DNA of 64,000 bases from Lineolata rhizophorae. Lineage: Eukaryota > Ascomycota > Dothideomycetes > Lineolatales > Lineolataceae. The stretch is taken from NCBI GenBank assembly GCA_010093515.1, contig MU001688.1, positions 497,394-561,393 on the forward strand, written 5' to 3'. Within the stretch, counting starts at the first letter, position 1; each line of letters begins with the position of its first letter. Below the pieces are notes generated by a model. The model saw only the letters and a program-made list of their open reading frames with translations, made no database searches and had not been told where the DNA came from. Shown here piece after piece: positions 34,952 to 46,657 of the stretch. The translations under genes were made by a program, and so were the position numbers.

Positions 34952-36870
34952 GGCGAAGCGCTCCTTGCTGCTACGCAGACGCAGCCGCCCGTCGCGAGCC
35001 GGCGAGATGGGAGATCAAGGGGGAGGGAGGGCGCAGACGAAAGGCAAGTCGGGGGCGCGGAATGGCCGGGTCGCGAGGGCTTCGGCGTAGAGGAAAGCGT
35101 GCGTTCAACGTCGTCCAATGCGCGGTTTCGCGGCGCCTGAGACCCGGCTTACATGGGGCGTCCTCAAGGGTGCGGGTAGCGTGTAGCGAGCCGGGACGGG
35201 GCGGCTCCAACGAAAGGCAAGCAAACCCAATTACAAAATGACTGTGACGAAGCGAGCGGGGGATGGTGCGACCGCCCCAGTGCTTGCGAAGGAGTGATGA
35301 GAAGGGAAAGGAGAGGGAGAGAGAGGAGGAGGGGGGAAGTGGTGGGAGTGAGGAGGGAACGGGCGGTGCGGCTGTGTTCGACGATGGGATCCTTGGGCGG
35401 GCTTACAGGAGGGTCTGCGCGGCCAGGCTCGCCCCTTCCCCGTCCGGGCGTAGCGCCCGCCGTTTAGGTACATGCTACGTATGTACGTGCGAAATCCGGT
35501 CGACCCCTGGGCCAGGGGCGCTCCTGCCGAGTCCGCCGCGCGGCACCGCGGGCTGCAGCGAGATGCAGCAAGGCACTTCTACGGTCGGCCGCCGTCCTCT
35601 ACATGTGCATCTCCACGACGCGAGAACTCCCGGACATGCGTTTTCAACGCCCCGAATGCCCATCGCTGGGCGCAAAGGGAGAGGGGCGCGTTACGTTGCC
35701 CCGTCGGCTGTCGCGTGCCTCCGGGTTCCGCGAATCCGTCGGCGCGCGCATCTCGCAGCCGTGCCCCGAATCGGGCATAGTCGCTCGCCCTACTTTTGCT
35801 GCGCTGCTGGCGTCTGATTCGTCGGTTGCATCCCTATTTTCCCATCCCAACGACAAATCCGCGGCATACGTTAGCTTTTCTCTATAGAGTGTCGGCCGTT
35901 CCAACGTCCGCGCGCGGCTAATCTTGATTGGGACACGCGACAGGTACGTTGCGCCAAGGCCCTAAATCATGTGGCGGCGCCTACATACCTACTACGTAAG
36001 TACAGCGTGAAGATAAGAGCGAGCTCACGTGCTGGGAAGTCCGTCATCGGTCCATCACAAGACTACCTTTTGTGTTTCGCATGGTTTGGAACAACCACCC
36101 ACGAGGTCGAGTTTCAGGCGCGGCCTGGTATGTATTAATCAGTCCGAATGACTTGAATCACTGATCCTGGACCACCAAACCGCAAGTGACTTCCGCAACG
36201 CACCGGATGCCACTCAGCAACCGCACCAAACACTGAGAGACTCGGGTAAATTTTTGCTTCAACCCAATATACGCAAGGAGATCTATGTTGTGGTGCACCG
36301 TGCTACATGGGAAGAACTTTCAAACCAAACCGGGAAATGACCAAGTCTATGCACGATACTCCTCCGCATGCGGGCCCATCCAGAAGGGGATATATAGGGG
36401 TAAATAATGGGCAAAGGAAAATAAGAAACAAAAATCTGGAAATGAATTGAAAATTCGAGTTTAGAAAACGGAGGGGTTAAAAAGAGCGAAAGAGAAAGAA
36501 AAGGAAAAGGAGAATACATAGAGAAGGAAAGTAAAATAGAGAAAACATGTTTTGGGGTATTGATTCGCGCTCTTTTCGCCGGACCTTGGCCCATCCCTTT
36601 CTTTCCTTCCATCCCATTTCCATGCCATGCAGTCCCTGCCGTTCCATCGTACAACGCGCCCATACCCATGCAAGCCGCTTCCACCCAGAAATGTCTAAGA
36701 TGAATGAGGTGTTAGGGCAGGGGGATAACAACACAACGAAGGAAAGACAAAGAGGAAGAAAAAAAAAACACAAAAGAACAAATAAAATACAAAAGTGGTG
36801 AAAAAAAGAGACACGAACCAAAACAACCCCAAAACAACCCCAACCCCACCACCAAACATCCCATCCCCCC
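34952..36870. other. 1.9-kb intergenic region upstream of the PAP2 gene
   Basis: GC-rich to about 35900, then mixed. 36410-36870 is A/purine-rich on the + strand and is the probable 3' UTR of the adjacent minus-strand gene. Short frames overlap on both strands without motifs. No gene recognised. Confidence 0.5.
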
Positions 36871-39771
36871 CTACGGCCAATAATGCCTCCCCACAACATC
36901 ATACTCATCATCCCACTCGGCCTCCCACTCAGGCCTCACCACCCTCCTCGCGGGCCCCGCGCCCAACCCCTGACTCACGTACGCGCCCCTGGCCCCCGCC
37001 CTGCCCGGCGACGGCCCCGCCCGGCCCTCGCCGTCCACCCGCAGCCGCTCCATGCCCACGTCGATCCAGCCCTGGCGCTCCGCCGCCCGGCGCCGCTCCT
37101 CGCCCGCGATGACCGCCTGCCCGCGCTCGTGCAGGTCGCCCATGTTGGGGGAGCGCTGGAGGCCCGGCGGCGGGGGCGGTGGCGGTGGTGGTGGTGGTGG
37201 TGGTGGTGGTGGCACCGCTGAGGAGGGCCCGGGCGGCTGGTGGATGTCGATGGAGGGGTGGCGCGCGTGCGGGTGCGGGTGCGGGTGCGGGTGGTGGTAC
37301 GGCACGTTGGGGTGGGGATGGTGGTCCGGGTACCGGCTGGCGTGGTGGTGGTAGAGCGGGACGTAGCCCGGCGGCTCGCGCACCGTGTTGCGTCTGGGCA
37401 TCGGCGGTCGGTCCCCGCCGAAGTCGAAGCCGCCGCCCGGCGACGGCGGCACCGGTATCCCCCCTGGCCCACCACCACCACCACCACCACCACCACCACC
37501 ACCACCGCCCCCGCCCCCGCCGCCCCCGCCGCCGTTCCGCAGCTCCTCCTCCAACCACTTGATCTCGTCCTCCTTGTCCCGGATATGCGAGTCCAGCCTC
37601 GTCGCCCCGCCCATGGCCGCGCGCTGGCGCTGCGCCTCGGCCAGTTGGCGCTGGGCCGCGGCGCGCGCCTCGGCGTCCATGGCCGCGCGCTCGGCCCGCT
37701 CCCGCGCGTCGAAGCGCTGCCGCTCGCGCTCCATGATGCCGAGCGTCTCGCCGAGGGCCGGGTCCGACGCCGCCGCCGCCGCCTGCACGCCCGAGTCGTG
37801 GCGCGGCCGACTGGCGCTCCTGCCGGGGTCGGGGCCGCCGCCGGCGCTCGGGTGCCGCTGGTGTGCGTGGTAAGCGTGGTGGTAGCCGCCGGGAGCGGCC
37901 GCGGCGCCGGTGGTCGTGGTGTTGTAGCGGGCCGAGGGGCTGCGGCCGATGGGCGGGCGCGCCTGCGGTTGGGGCCCGGAGGCGGCGGCGGGCGGCGTGG
38001 CGGCGCCGCTATAAACCCCGCCGGAGGGAGTAGCCGGGGGCGGAGGCGTAGTGGGCACGCTGCCGCCGCCCCCGCTGCCGCCGATGCCGCCGTACTCGCG
38101 GTCGATGCGCACGCTATCGCGGCGGCGGCGGCGCTCCTCCTTCTCGCGACGGTCGCGCTGGCGCTTGGCCTTCTCCTCGCGCTCGCGTTCGGCCTCGCGC
38201 TCGGCCTCGCGGAGCCGCCGCTCCTCCTCCCGCTCCTGGAACCGGTCGTTCTCCATGCGGAAGAAGCGCTCCTCGTTGCGCAGGTGCTCGCGCGCCAGGA
38301 ACCGCTCGCGATCCAGCCGGGCGAACCGCGCGTTGTCGTCCTCCTTCTCCTCGGCCGCGACTTCCTCGGCGACTTGCTGACCCCTGCGGACCGCCGCCTC
38401 GGCCGCCTCCCTCTCGGCCCTGCGCTCCCGCCACCGCTGCGCGTCCTCCTCGGCCTGCAACCGTGCCGCCAGCTCCTCGTCCTTGGCCTCCTGCTCGCGC
38501 CTCCGAGCCGACTCGGAGCGCGCCCTGGCGGACGCGGCTTCTCGGGCGCGCGCCCGCGCGTCCGCCCGCGCCAGCACCTCGTTGGCCGCCCCGGTGGCGG
38601 CCGGCTCGCGCGTCGCCGTCGGAGCAGGAGTGTGCTCGACGACATTGCTGCTGCGGCGCCGGCGGTGCCGCACAGCGCGCGGGGAGTGCGCGATGTCAAT
38701 CTCGGGCGACTCGGGCGGAGGGGACGGTGGCCGGTGCTGGTCGGCGCCGCCGTCCTCGGTGTAGTGGATGTCGACCATGGCGCGGGGGCGGCGGCGGCGG
38801 CGGGAGGGCGACGGTGGCATTTCTGGAGGAGGAGGAGGAGGAGAATGGGGGCCCGTTGGAGGGGTGGTGGAGAGGGGAGAGACGTGGTGGGCGGAAGTGG
38901 GTTGGTAGGAGGTGGTGTGTATATAGGGGTCCTCGTGGTAGGAGGCCGCGTATCCAGATGGGGGACCTGGGTGATGCGGAGGGGGGTAGACTTTGTAGGT
39001 TGGGCTGCCTTGTGGGGCGGGCATGGTTGTGGTGTTGTAGTTGCCTGAGGTGTATCCGGTCGGGTGGTGCGTCTGTTGAGGCGGATATGCTGCAGTTGAC
39101 GTCGAGGGGTACTGGTGGTGATGAGGCTGCAGCGGCGTGGCAGGTGCGGCCGTGTAGGCGTTGGTTTCCTCCTGGACTCGTCGACTGCCCGGACCGTGGT
39201 TCACGATGACGGTCGGCGCTTCCGAGCCCACGGACCTGGCGCCGTATCCAGAGTCGATCCGCCGGTGGGGGTACTTGTCTCCAGACCGCCGCTTCGAAAC
39301 GTAGACGCCGTCTTTGGTCCGGACGAAAATCTTGTCCGTCTTTCCCTTGCTGTCGCGTCTGTGATGGCCGCGGTATCTGCGCCCGTGACCGTCCCCTTCG
39401 TGGATGGAGTGCGGCCTGCGCCTCTCGGTAGTGATGACGACCTCTCCCGGCTGCGGCCCGCCGCTCGAAGTCGGCCGGTACGCACTAGCCGGAAACCCTG
39501 CCGACTGGGGAGACGGCTGGGCTTCGCGGACGTAGTAGCCGCCTGGAGTGGTTGGGCTAGTGTAGTCCGTGGTGTAGGCGCTGGTATGGCCGCCGTGAGT
39601 CGACAGTCGTGGCGGCCCAGCTGGGTTCGATGTGTGGTAAGTGTATTCGGGGCGGTGTTCTCGTCGAGTCTGGATCAGACTGCAGGGACGATCGCCGACA
39701 GCGTTTATGCAGAGCTCAACTTGTTGTTGGTTTCTTCCGTAGTCGTCGCGATAGTCCCAGACGTAGCACAT
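36871..39771 (-). CDS. Large low-complexity/coiled-coil protein, function unknown
   Basis: Single-exon frame of 966 aa starting MCYVWDYRDDYGRNQQQVEL. I do not recognise a named family. Residues 1-330 are Tyr/Pro/Ser/His-rich with a basic island (KIFVRTKDGVYVSKRRSGDK). Residues about 400-570 form a highly charged Arg/Glu coiled coil (for example RERFLAREHLRNEERFFRME). The C-terminal third contains a second short coiled coil, a run of about two dozen Gly, a (His-Pro)n stretch, a Pro run of about 17, and a conserved-looking end (RPEWEAEWDDEYDVVGRHYW). The N- and C-terminal ends look most constrained. No signal peptide or membrane segment. A scaffold or RNA/nuclear role is guesswork. An intron removing a low-complexity stretch cannot be excluded. 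Confidence 0.7.
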   Translation of the reverse strand: MCYVWDYRDDYGRNQQQVELCINAVGDRPCSLIQTRREHRPEYTYHTSNPAGPPRLSTHGGHTSAYTTDYTSPTTPGGYYVREAQPSPQSAGFPASAYRPTSSGGPQPGEVVITTERRRPHSIHEGDGHGRRYRGHHRRDSKGKTDKIFVRTKDGVYVSKRRSGDKYPHRRIDSGYGARSVGSEAPTVIVNHGPGSRRVQEETNAYTAAPATPLQPHHHQYPSTSTAAYPPQQTHHPTGYTSGNYNTTTMPAPQGSPTYKVYPPPHHPGPPSGYAASYHEDPYIHTTSYQPTSAHHVSPLSTTPPTGPHSPPPPPPEMPPSPSRRRRRPRAMVDIHYTEDGGADQHRPPSPPPESPEIDIAHSPRAVRHRRRRSSNVVEHTPAPTATREPAATGAANEVLARADARARAREAASARARSESARRREQEAKDEELAARLQAEEDAQRWRERRAEREAAEAAVRRGQQVAEEVAAEEKEDDNARFARLDRERFLAREHLRNEERFFRMENDRFQEREEERRLREAEREAEREREEKAKRQRDRREKEERRRRRDSVRIDREYGGIGGSGGGGSVPTTPPPPATPSGGVYSGAATPPAAASGPQPQARPPIGRSPSARYNTTTTGAAAAPGGYHHAYHAHQRHPSAGGGPDPGRSASRPRHDSGVQAAAAASDPALGETLGIMERERQRFDARERAERAAMDAEARAAAQRQLAEAQRQRAAMGGATRLDSHIRDKEDEIKWLEEELRNGGGGGGGGGGGGGGGGGGGGGGPGGIPVPPSPGGGFDFGGDRPPMPRRNTVREPPGYVPLYHHHASRYPDHHPHPNVPYHHPHPHPHPHARHPSIDIHQPPGPSSAVPPPPPPPPPPPPPPPPGLQRSPNMGDLHERGQAVIAGEERRRAAERQGWIDVGMERLRVDGEGRAGPSPGRAGARGAYVSQGLGAGPARRVVRPEWEAEWDDEYDVVGRHYWP
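37178..37525. repeat. Triplet microsatellites inside the 966-aa gene
   Basis: Two clustered simple repeats: (GGT)n at about 37180-37212, encoding poly-Pro/His-like codons on the minus strand, and (CCA)n followed by (CCG/CCC)n at about 37470-37525, encoding poly-Gly. A GTGCGG hexamer array at about 37266-37293 encodes His-Pro repeats. Such tracts are prone to length variation and to assembly error. Confidence 0.75.
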
Positions 39772-42700
39772 GGGCTAGTTGAAGGGAAGAGTGGGAACGA
39801 CGAGAAGGACGCACACGCGCGCAGGCAATGACTACTGCTTGATTGACTCTCGATGTGTGGAGTGGGCTACGGGTTCATGGTTAAGAGGTGGTTGCCAAGT
39901 GAAGTCGAGATCGTCCAAATGTCTCCCAGGGCTTGGTCGTGGATAATGGCGTGTCTTGTACAAAGCTGTTGCCTGACAAACTAAACCGTGGCCTGTCCAA
40001 ATCCTTGGGGGCCGAGGAAGGAGCAGCGCCGAATGAGGAGGTAAACAGAGTTGGTGTGGTGAGTTTGCTCGCAGTCGACTGAGTATTTTGTGGGTGATGG
40101 GCACGCGGAGGAGATATAAAACGACTCAAGAGTGCGCGAGTAAGCCGGGAAGCAATCGGGGGTGGGAGAGCAAGAAGTAGCAGTGGCAGGCGGAGAGGGG
40201 CACAAAAGATATGTCCGTCAAGGGGAAACGACAGTGACAAAGCCAGCAAGCCGAAAGTACCTTTGCCGACTACAAGCGAACAGAACAGAAAAAAAAAAGA
40301 TTGACCGCGGACTGGAAAGAGGACAAAGGCGACCCGCCAGTCATAAAGCGACTGCGCGTGGCGGTTTGTGTCGCCGATCCGAGGATGTGATAGCAGCAGG
40401 TGACGGATGGCTCGGTCAATGGAGTGAGACAGGACGGGAAGGCTTGGGTAAGAAAAGTGACTATCGCGGGGCAAAAGGGGGAGCGCCGGCAGAGGCGGGA
40501 ATGAGATGCGCTGCGCACTGGGAACGGCTCGCAGCAGAGAGAAGGAAATATGTAGGAGGCGCAGACGAAGAGTGCGGATGGGAGCCACTCAGAGTCGAGT
40601 TAGGAGGGAGGGCCGTGGTAGGGCGCGATGCGAGGTTGGGTTATATGCAGCCGGCGCCGAATCGCGCGCCGGCCGAGGGCAGTGGTTCGCGGGTGCCTGG
40701 AACGGGAGCGCGCAAAGGACATCATAGGCGGCGGCGGCACCAGCCTCAGGACCCGGCAAGCATCCGCGCAGCGGAGAGGGCTTGCTGCCAGGGCCGAAGG
40801 AATGGCGCCGCTGCTGTCGCCGCGGACGCGTGCAGTCTTGTCGCGGGCGCGGCTCGGCGGCGGCGGGCGGGCTCGCAGTCGCAGAGCGGTCTGCACAGCC
40901 GCGCCGGGGGGGCTTGCGGCGCCGCAGTGGTGAGAGAGCTGGGGGGTTGTCGGTGGAGCAGCCCCTTGGACGCGCCACACCTGGCCGGACAGGGCCCCGT
41001 CGAGAGAGGAGGCTGGCCGGCGCGCTGCGCGCACGGAGACGGCGAAGCTCGCGGGTCTTCGGGCGGGCTTGGCTGAGATAGGAAAGGCGACTGTCGCGGG
41101 CAGAGAGGGGAGTCGCAGCGAGATGGAGGGCAGAAAGCAGGTCGCCCGGCGCGCGGCAAAAGGAGGGAGTGAGTTTAAGGGTGAACAGAAGGGAGCGGGC
41201 CCGGGCACGGGGCGGTCCTGGCGGACGGGGGGAGTCGAAGCCATGTCCCTCCCTCGACTCCGTCTCTGTCTCTCTCTGCCGCGCGCTGTGCTGCCCTTTG
41301 AGGAGAGGGGGGAGGGGGGAGGGGGGGTGGTCCGGTCGCGGGCCCGCGGCCGCACTGCTTTCTTCTCGTCCATCTCACCCGGCGCCATCGCCCATTTGCC
41401 CTCTGCCTATTCCTGGACGATACCCGTCTCCATCAAGGGTTAGACAGCCCCCTTCCCCCCCGCTTCCGTATGTAGCTCGTCCTTCCCCACCCCCATCCCG
41501 GGCACCCGCCGTGCGCGCGGACAGCCGCCAAGGGGGGGGTGTGGGCGTGCCCCGGTGCAGCATCTTTCAGCCCACCCTCTCCCGTTTGGTCTCGGTCGGC
41601 AGCGCGGCGGGCGGGAAAAGCAGGCCTTCTCTTCCCAGTTCCCCACCCTCCTTTTCCCTTCGCCTTAGGCGCGAGCGCCGCCCACCAACCGCGCCGCCCA
41701 ACCCGCCACTCGGCGCGCGCGCGCGCACCGGCGACGGAACCTGGTGACCCGAGGCCGGCAGCACAAGATGGGCGAGGGCGAGGGGAAGAGGGTGTGCGCC
41801 AGCGGCTGATTGTGACATCCCAGATGTCTCCCGGCGCGGTGTGGCAGATGTTTTGGACGTCACCGACCACACACACACTCGCGCCCACACCCGCGTCGCC
41901 GCCGACGAATGGCCGGGGCGCATATGCACAGCCTCTTAGCAGCAGCACCTTGATGCCGCCTCCCTCCCCTCCTCGTGCGGTTTGTCGGGGGGGAGGGTGT
42001 GCACGGATACGGCCGCGGAGCCAGCCAGCGCGCGCGGCCGCCTCCGCTTCGCTCAACTCGCCCAGCCCCGTCCCGTCGTCACCCACACCTCCCCTACGGA
42101 CGTCCTGTAAGGGTAGTGCGCTACGGCCGCGGCCCGCCGCGGCCGCAGCACGACCAGGCGGGCAGCGACCCGGCGGGACCAGCGCTGATCTCCCATCCAG
42201 TCGAATCCCCTCGCCGCGTCGCCCGGTCTCGCGCGGCAGCCCCATCGGGGGGGGGGCCCTCGCAGCCGTTCGCAGCAGAGGGCGCGGCGGCACACCCGCC
42301 CTGCCTCTCCCACCTCGGCCGGAGACCCAAGACGCTCACGTAAGCCTGGATCCGCGGGGCCGGCGAAGGTCGCCCTTCAGGCCCGCCCGCCCGCGCCTGC
42401 GGCACCCGGCTCTCTGCGCCGTCGTGCTTCTCTTGCCGCCCAGCCGCCCGCGCCCGGCCGCGGGCCCGCCCGCCGCCGTCCCGGTCGCAAGCCTGCCAGC
42501 TCGTCGCTCCGCGCCTTTGGGGGCCCGCCCCCTCCCCTCCCCCCCTCTGGACGGCGAGCCGTACGTACTCGAGCGGGAGGGGGCCCGCGGCAACGCAGGA
42601 ACGCGAGCGCGGCCATTTGCGGGGAGAGGCGGCCGCTGACGCACGGAGGTACTTCGCTGCCGCTTTTGAGTTGGGCTGCTGCGGCGGGTACCTGGTCCGT

Positions 42701-45629
42701 AGGTATGTATCTTTGTTCTGCAAGCGATGCCTAAGAGAGCGGTCGGCACTGCGCTCAGAACCCGGCCCGCGGCGAGTTTCGCGGCCTTCTACATGCGCCG
42801 TTCTCTAGCATGGCCCCGTAGGGCTGCATCGAGACCGAGCGGGCGCCTTTCCTCGTTTCTCTACATACATGCGCCGTGGCTTCGGGCAACCGACCTCTGT
42901 GGGCTTCCGGCCTGGCGCCACCGTGGTATTTTCTTTTCTTCTGGTCGAGTCGAGCCTGCAACACCCGCTCCCTTCAGCAAACTTGAAGCCACAGGGTGGT
43001 ACGACAACGCTACATGCTCCCCCTCCCCCCAAGCAGCGTGGCTGCACTAGCCGGCAGGCTGGATGGAACCATGTACGCCCGACGAGCTGTCTCCGTGCAC
43101 ATTTCGGTCAACGGGCACGGTTCGCAACGTCGCTGCAACGCGACAGCTGATTTCGATTCCTGTTTTACGAGCCGAGCGGGAAAGAAATTTTCTTCGCACG
43201 AGCGACATGACCTCTTTGCTGTCGCGTCGCAGGGAAGGTCTGGGTAGCGTGTTCCGCAGGCGCGCAAGCTCCGAAAAGTTGATGCCTTGGCAGCCTCGCC
43301 GCTTCGCCAAGACGTCGCGATTCTCCAGATTCTGCCGCCGGCGAGCTATTCTGGTCGTAGTTGTTTATGCTCCAACGGCCCTCTTCGTTTCATTGCTGCC
43401 CATCGTGCCGCCGTTCGGTTGCCCAGCTGGCACTCGGCATGCAGCCTGCTCCTCCTTGCGTGCGCTGCTCCATCACCGCGCCCAGGCAAAATCCGTCTGC
43501 CTGCAGCCTCGGTGGGCCCACGACGCAGATCGACCTGTTGAGAGAAGCGCCTGCTCGGTCACATGGATTCGGGCTCCCCCCTTCCCTACGCTTGCCCACC
43601 GAGACCTTACCCACCGCTGTGTCTGCCTGGCGCGAATCCGCCGGCGCAAGCAAGCTGAAAGCAAATTGCCGGTTCGCGACGGGAACGGCACTACATACAT
43701 GCGAAAGACATCTCCATGCCCGCAACCTGCGGGCCAAACGGCCTTGGATGCTGCGAACACGAGCGCGTGCTCGACGTGGGATAGCGCCTGTGGCTCTTCA
43801 CCCGTGCACCAGCCACGCTCACGGGCCTCCGCATCTCACGCACCCCCCGGCCGCTCCCTTGCAGGCTCACGCGGGCGCCATCCCCTTCGCGTATGGTCGG
43901 GCATCCGACCCGCTCGCCAAGCCTCGCACAGCCTCACCGCCTAGCCCCACCAGCCTCAACACAAGCCACCGCTTCTCCGATGCCAGCAATCTGTACCCAG
44001 CATCGTGCGCATGAGCGGAGAACTACAGAGAGCGACTATCGCAGCAGCGCCCCCCCTCCCCCCCCACCCGCCCGCTCAGCTTTGCGCCACAGACGTGTAC
44101 CTACCCACACTTCTTGCGGCGGGGGCACGGGATCGTTGCTGGCCTCCGGTGGCTGGTGCGCCGCCCGTTCGACGGTTATGCAGGTAGGTGCGCAGCAGAG
44201 CCGCGTAGTATGGGTGAAGTTGGGAACGATATCGACCCCGGCCCTGGCCCTGCCTCCGCTTCACACAGCTCGGGGTTCGCGAACTGCAACGCCACGCCCC
44301 AAGTGCTGCATAACGCCCCGGCGGCCGAAGCAACGGACGCCGCGCGCAAAAAGGGCCGGGGGACAGCAATTACATAGCTCGGTGCAGCGAAGGAATCGGC
44401 ACGTTGCTCGATGGGGCCAAGTGCGGCTCCAAAACGGTCCCTTGTCCAGCTGAGAGGCGGCTCGTACGCACGTCGAATGAAGCCTGCGGCTCGAATCCGT
44501 CTTGCTACGAGCTTGTCCTTCATTTTTTTTTTTTTTTTCCCGCAATTCGAGGCTTGGCGTGCATAGATACCTAAGGCAGGTAGCTACCGATGGTGCCTGG
44601 CGTAATAACGTTGATGGCCCTGATCCCGAGAAGCTTTTTCTCCCTCGCCACCCAGGTCCCGGGGATAGGCCGACTAGCTAGCTAGACGGGGGTGGCGCTG
44701 CACGTAAGAGAGGCCGCCGGGGTTCAAAAAAGCTTTAAGCGTATTACGAAGGTTTCTGCCTAGCAGGATCCTATCACGGCATTTCATTTCAGCCCCTACT
44801 TTTTCGATATATGTACCGCATATCGCCTCGGCCTTTCGCCACTCTCTTCGTTTCAGAACTACTTGTTTTTTTTGCTGGATGGAGTCTTCAGCTTCAGGCT
44901 TCAACATCGGGCGAGAGCAGCTGGTGCCCAATCGCCTCCTGTCGGTGGCGTGCATCTCGAACTACGCGCCCAGTGCCGTGCGGACGGAGACTCTGCGCAT
45001 CTGCGCAGCAACATGGCAGAACGGTGGTCGAAGGGCTAAATCTTTGCCGCCTATAGCTTTGGCCCTTTTTTTTCAGCCCCAAAAGTATTACAAATGGAGG
45101 GATCGTGGCGGTCAGTTTGCCGCCGGGAATCAGTCTTGGTGGTTGGCCTGATTCCTTTTACATTAAGTCTGAAGTCAAACAGGAGATGAGATGATGTACG
45201 AATAGCAGTGACGTTGCGGTCACTTGAACGTGGCAAGTTTATATTGCCTCTTGCGGTTAGCGTGGTTTCGTTCTACCGTGGAGTTCTCTACTGAAAGCTA
45301 GGTACCTAGGCATTTCCTCCCTACATATGCTTTGAAGGCACTACAAGCTTCAAACTCGGCTGCTGCACCAGTCACGTGCTCCTCACTTGCTCTAGATGAA
45401 AAGTAAATATGAGGAAATTAAGCTCGCTAAATTTATTTGCTACAGTCTTAGATCTAGTGTCTGCCAGGAACAACATTCCCGCGGCTGCATTTACCCAGAA
45501 CCGAACCTTGCGTACCATGGGAAGGAGACAGAGAAAAAAATAACCAGAAGCCAAAAAAGACCTCAACACCAACGACAGGAAAAAAAAAAGAAAAAGCCAC
45601 AACCATAGCAGTACCGACAACACCAAACG
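39772..45629. other. 5.9-kb GC-rich divergent region without a recognisable gene
   Basis: Lies between the divergent starts of the 966-aa gene (-) and the GH131 relic (+). Roughly 40.1-44.5 kb is strikingly GC-rich and open in four to six frames at once, which is what scarce stop codons produce; the peptides are Arg/Pro/Ala/Ser-rich without motifs. Poly-G/C tracts occur (41305-41330, 42246-42255), a T-run at about 44523-44538, then AT-richer DNA to 45.6 kb. It may hold long promoters or leaders or a non-coding transcript; nothing in the sequence proves this. Confidence 0.5.
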
Positions 45630-46657
45630 ATGCGCGCCCCCAATGCCATCCTCCACGGCCTCAGCGCACTCCTCCTCCCCCTCACCACCACCGCCCAGCT
45701 CCTCCCCCCCAACACCACCCTACCAACCTGCCCCATCGTGCCCGACGGGCGCATCCCCGCCAACATGACGCCCGCCGCCTTCGACACGCCGGCCTCGCCC
45801 TCCGACCCCAACCACAGCAAGGCCGCCAACCTCACCTAGTCGTGCATCCTCGCCTTCCCCCCGTCGCGCCCTCGCGCTTCGACCGGCCCCGCCCCCGCGC
45901 CGCCGCCAGCAAGCCGCTCCAGGCGACCGTCTCGGACGCGTCCGTCTTCGCGCCGGGCGGCGGCGCGCCGCAGGCCGGGTTCCGCCGCGCGGGCGTGCTC
46001 CTGGGCAGCGGGCCGGACGCCGGCGTGGCGGGCGTGGAGACGTTCCGTTGGAGCGGGGGGCGGCGCGGCGGCGCGGGCGGCTGGGGCAACCTGGCGCACG
46101 AGTACGTGGTCGTTGGCGCGAGGCGGGCGATTGTCAGGGCAATCGGTTTTCGCTGGACGCGGGGAGGATGCTGGCGCGGGATGATCCGAAGGATGCGGGC
46201 GAGGGGGCGACGAATACGGGGTTGGGGGAGGGGTCGTGGAAGGTGCTGGATCGGTTGAATCGTGTGGTGTTCGCGACGGAGATTCGGTGGGAGGGGTGGG
46301 AGAATTGGGCGGTCGGGGTGGATTGTTTGGGGGAGTGAGTGCTGGCTTGAATTGGTTTTGTGTGTTTGTTCTGAGTGTTCTGGAGAGGTAGGCTCGCTGA
46401 CGGGTGGCTTTTACTAATCGTCTTGCAGCACCATTCAGGTTTACTATTCCACGGGATACAGCCCGCTTGCGGCCGTCACGCAACCGATTCCGAATGACAA
46501 CGGTGGAGGCGGACAGTTTCAGATAGGCATCTTGAAGAAGCCGACCGAGACGGAAAGCGTCGTGAATGACGGGTACCAAGAGAGTGGCATTTTTGAAGGA
46601 CAGGTGTATGGGGGCATATTCGTCGAGGATAGCGCCGACGGTTGCATCTCATTGTAG
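45630..46657 (+). pseudogene. Broken GH131 beta-glucanase gene
   Basis: Secreted glucanase-family gene (GH131, beta-1,3/1,6- and 1,4-glucan active in characterised fungal members). A signal peptide (MRAPNAILHGLSALLLPLTT) leads into the GH131 start CPIVPDGRIPANMTPAAFDT. Family landmarks follow in order but in three different reading frames: DASVFAPGGGAPQAGFRRAG, LAHEYVVV, then REAGDCQGNRFSLDAGRM and VFATEIRWEGWENWAV. After a typical intron (about 46336-46429) comes IQVYYSTGYSPLAAVTQPIP, and the conserved end SGIFEGQVYGGIFVEDSADG-CISL. An in-frame TAG follows AANLT, where the family has Trp, and at least two frame changes lie between about 45845 and 46125. Substitutions at normally conserved positions accompany the breaks, favouring true decay over read errors. 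Confidence 0.75.

Noticed and set aside
37240-39048. 602-residue plus-strand open frame opposite the 966-aa gene
   Set aside because: Composition (Val/Arg/Gly-rich, no motif) is that of an antisense shadow of Pro/Glu/Arg-rich codons.
41539-42639. 366-residue plus-strand frame in the GC-rich gap
   Set aside because: Arg/Pro/Ala/Ser-rich with no motif, and equally long frames run on the opposite strand; consistent with few stop codons rather than a gene.
43063-43944. 293-residue plus-strand frame in the GC-rich gap
   Set aside because: No family motif, overlapping frames of similar quality, no splice or codon evidence in its favour.
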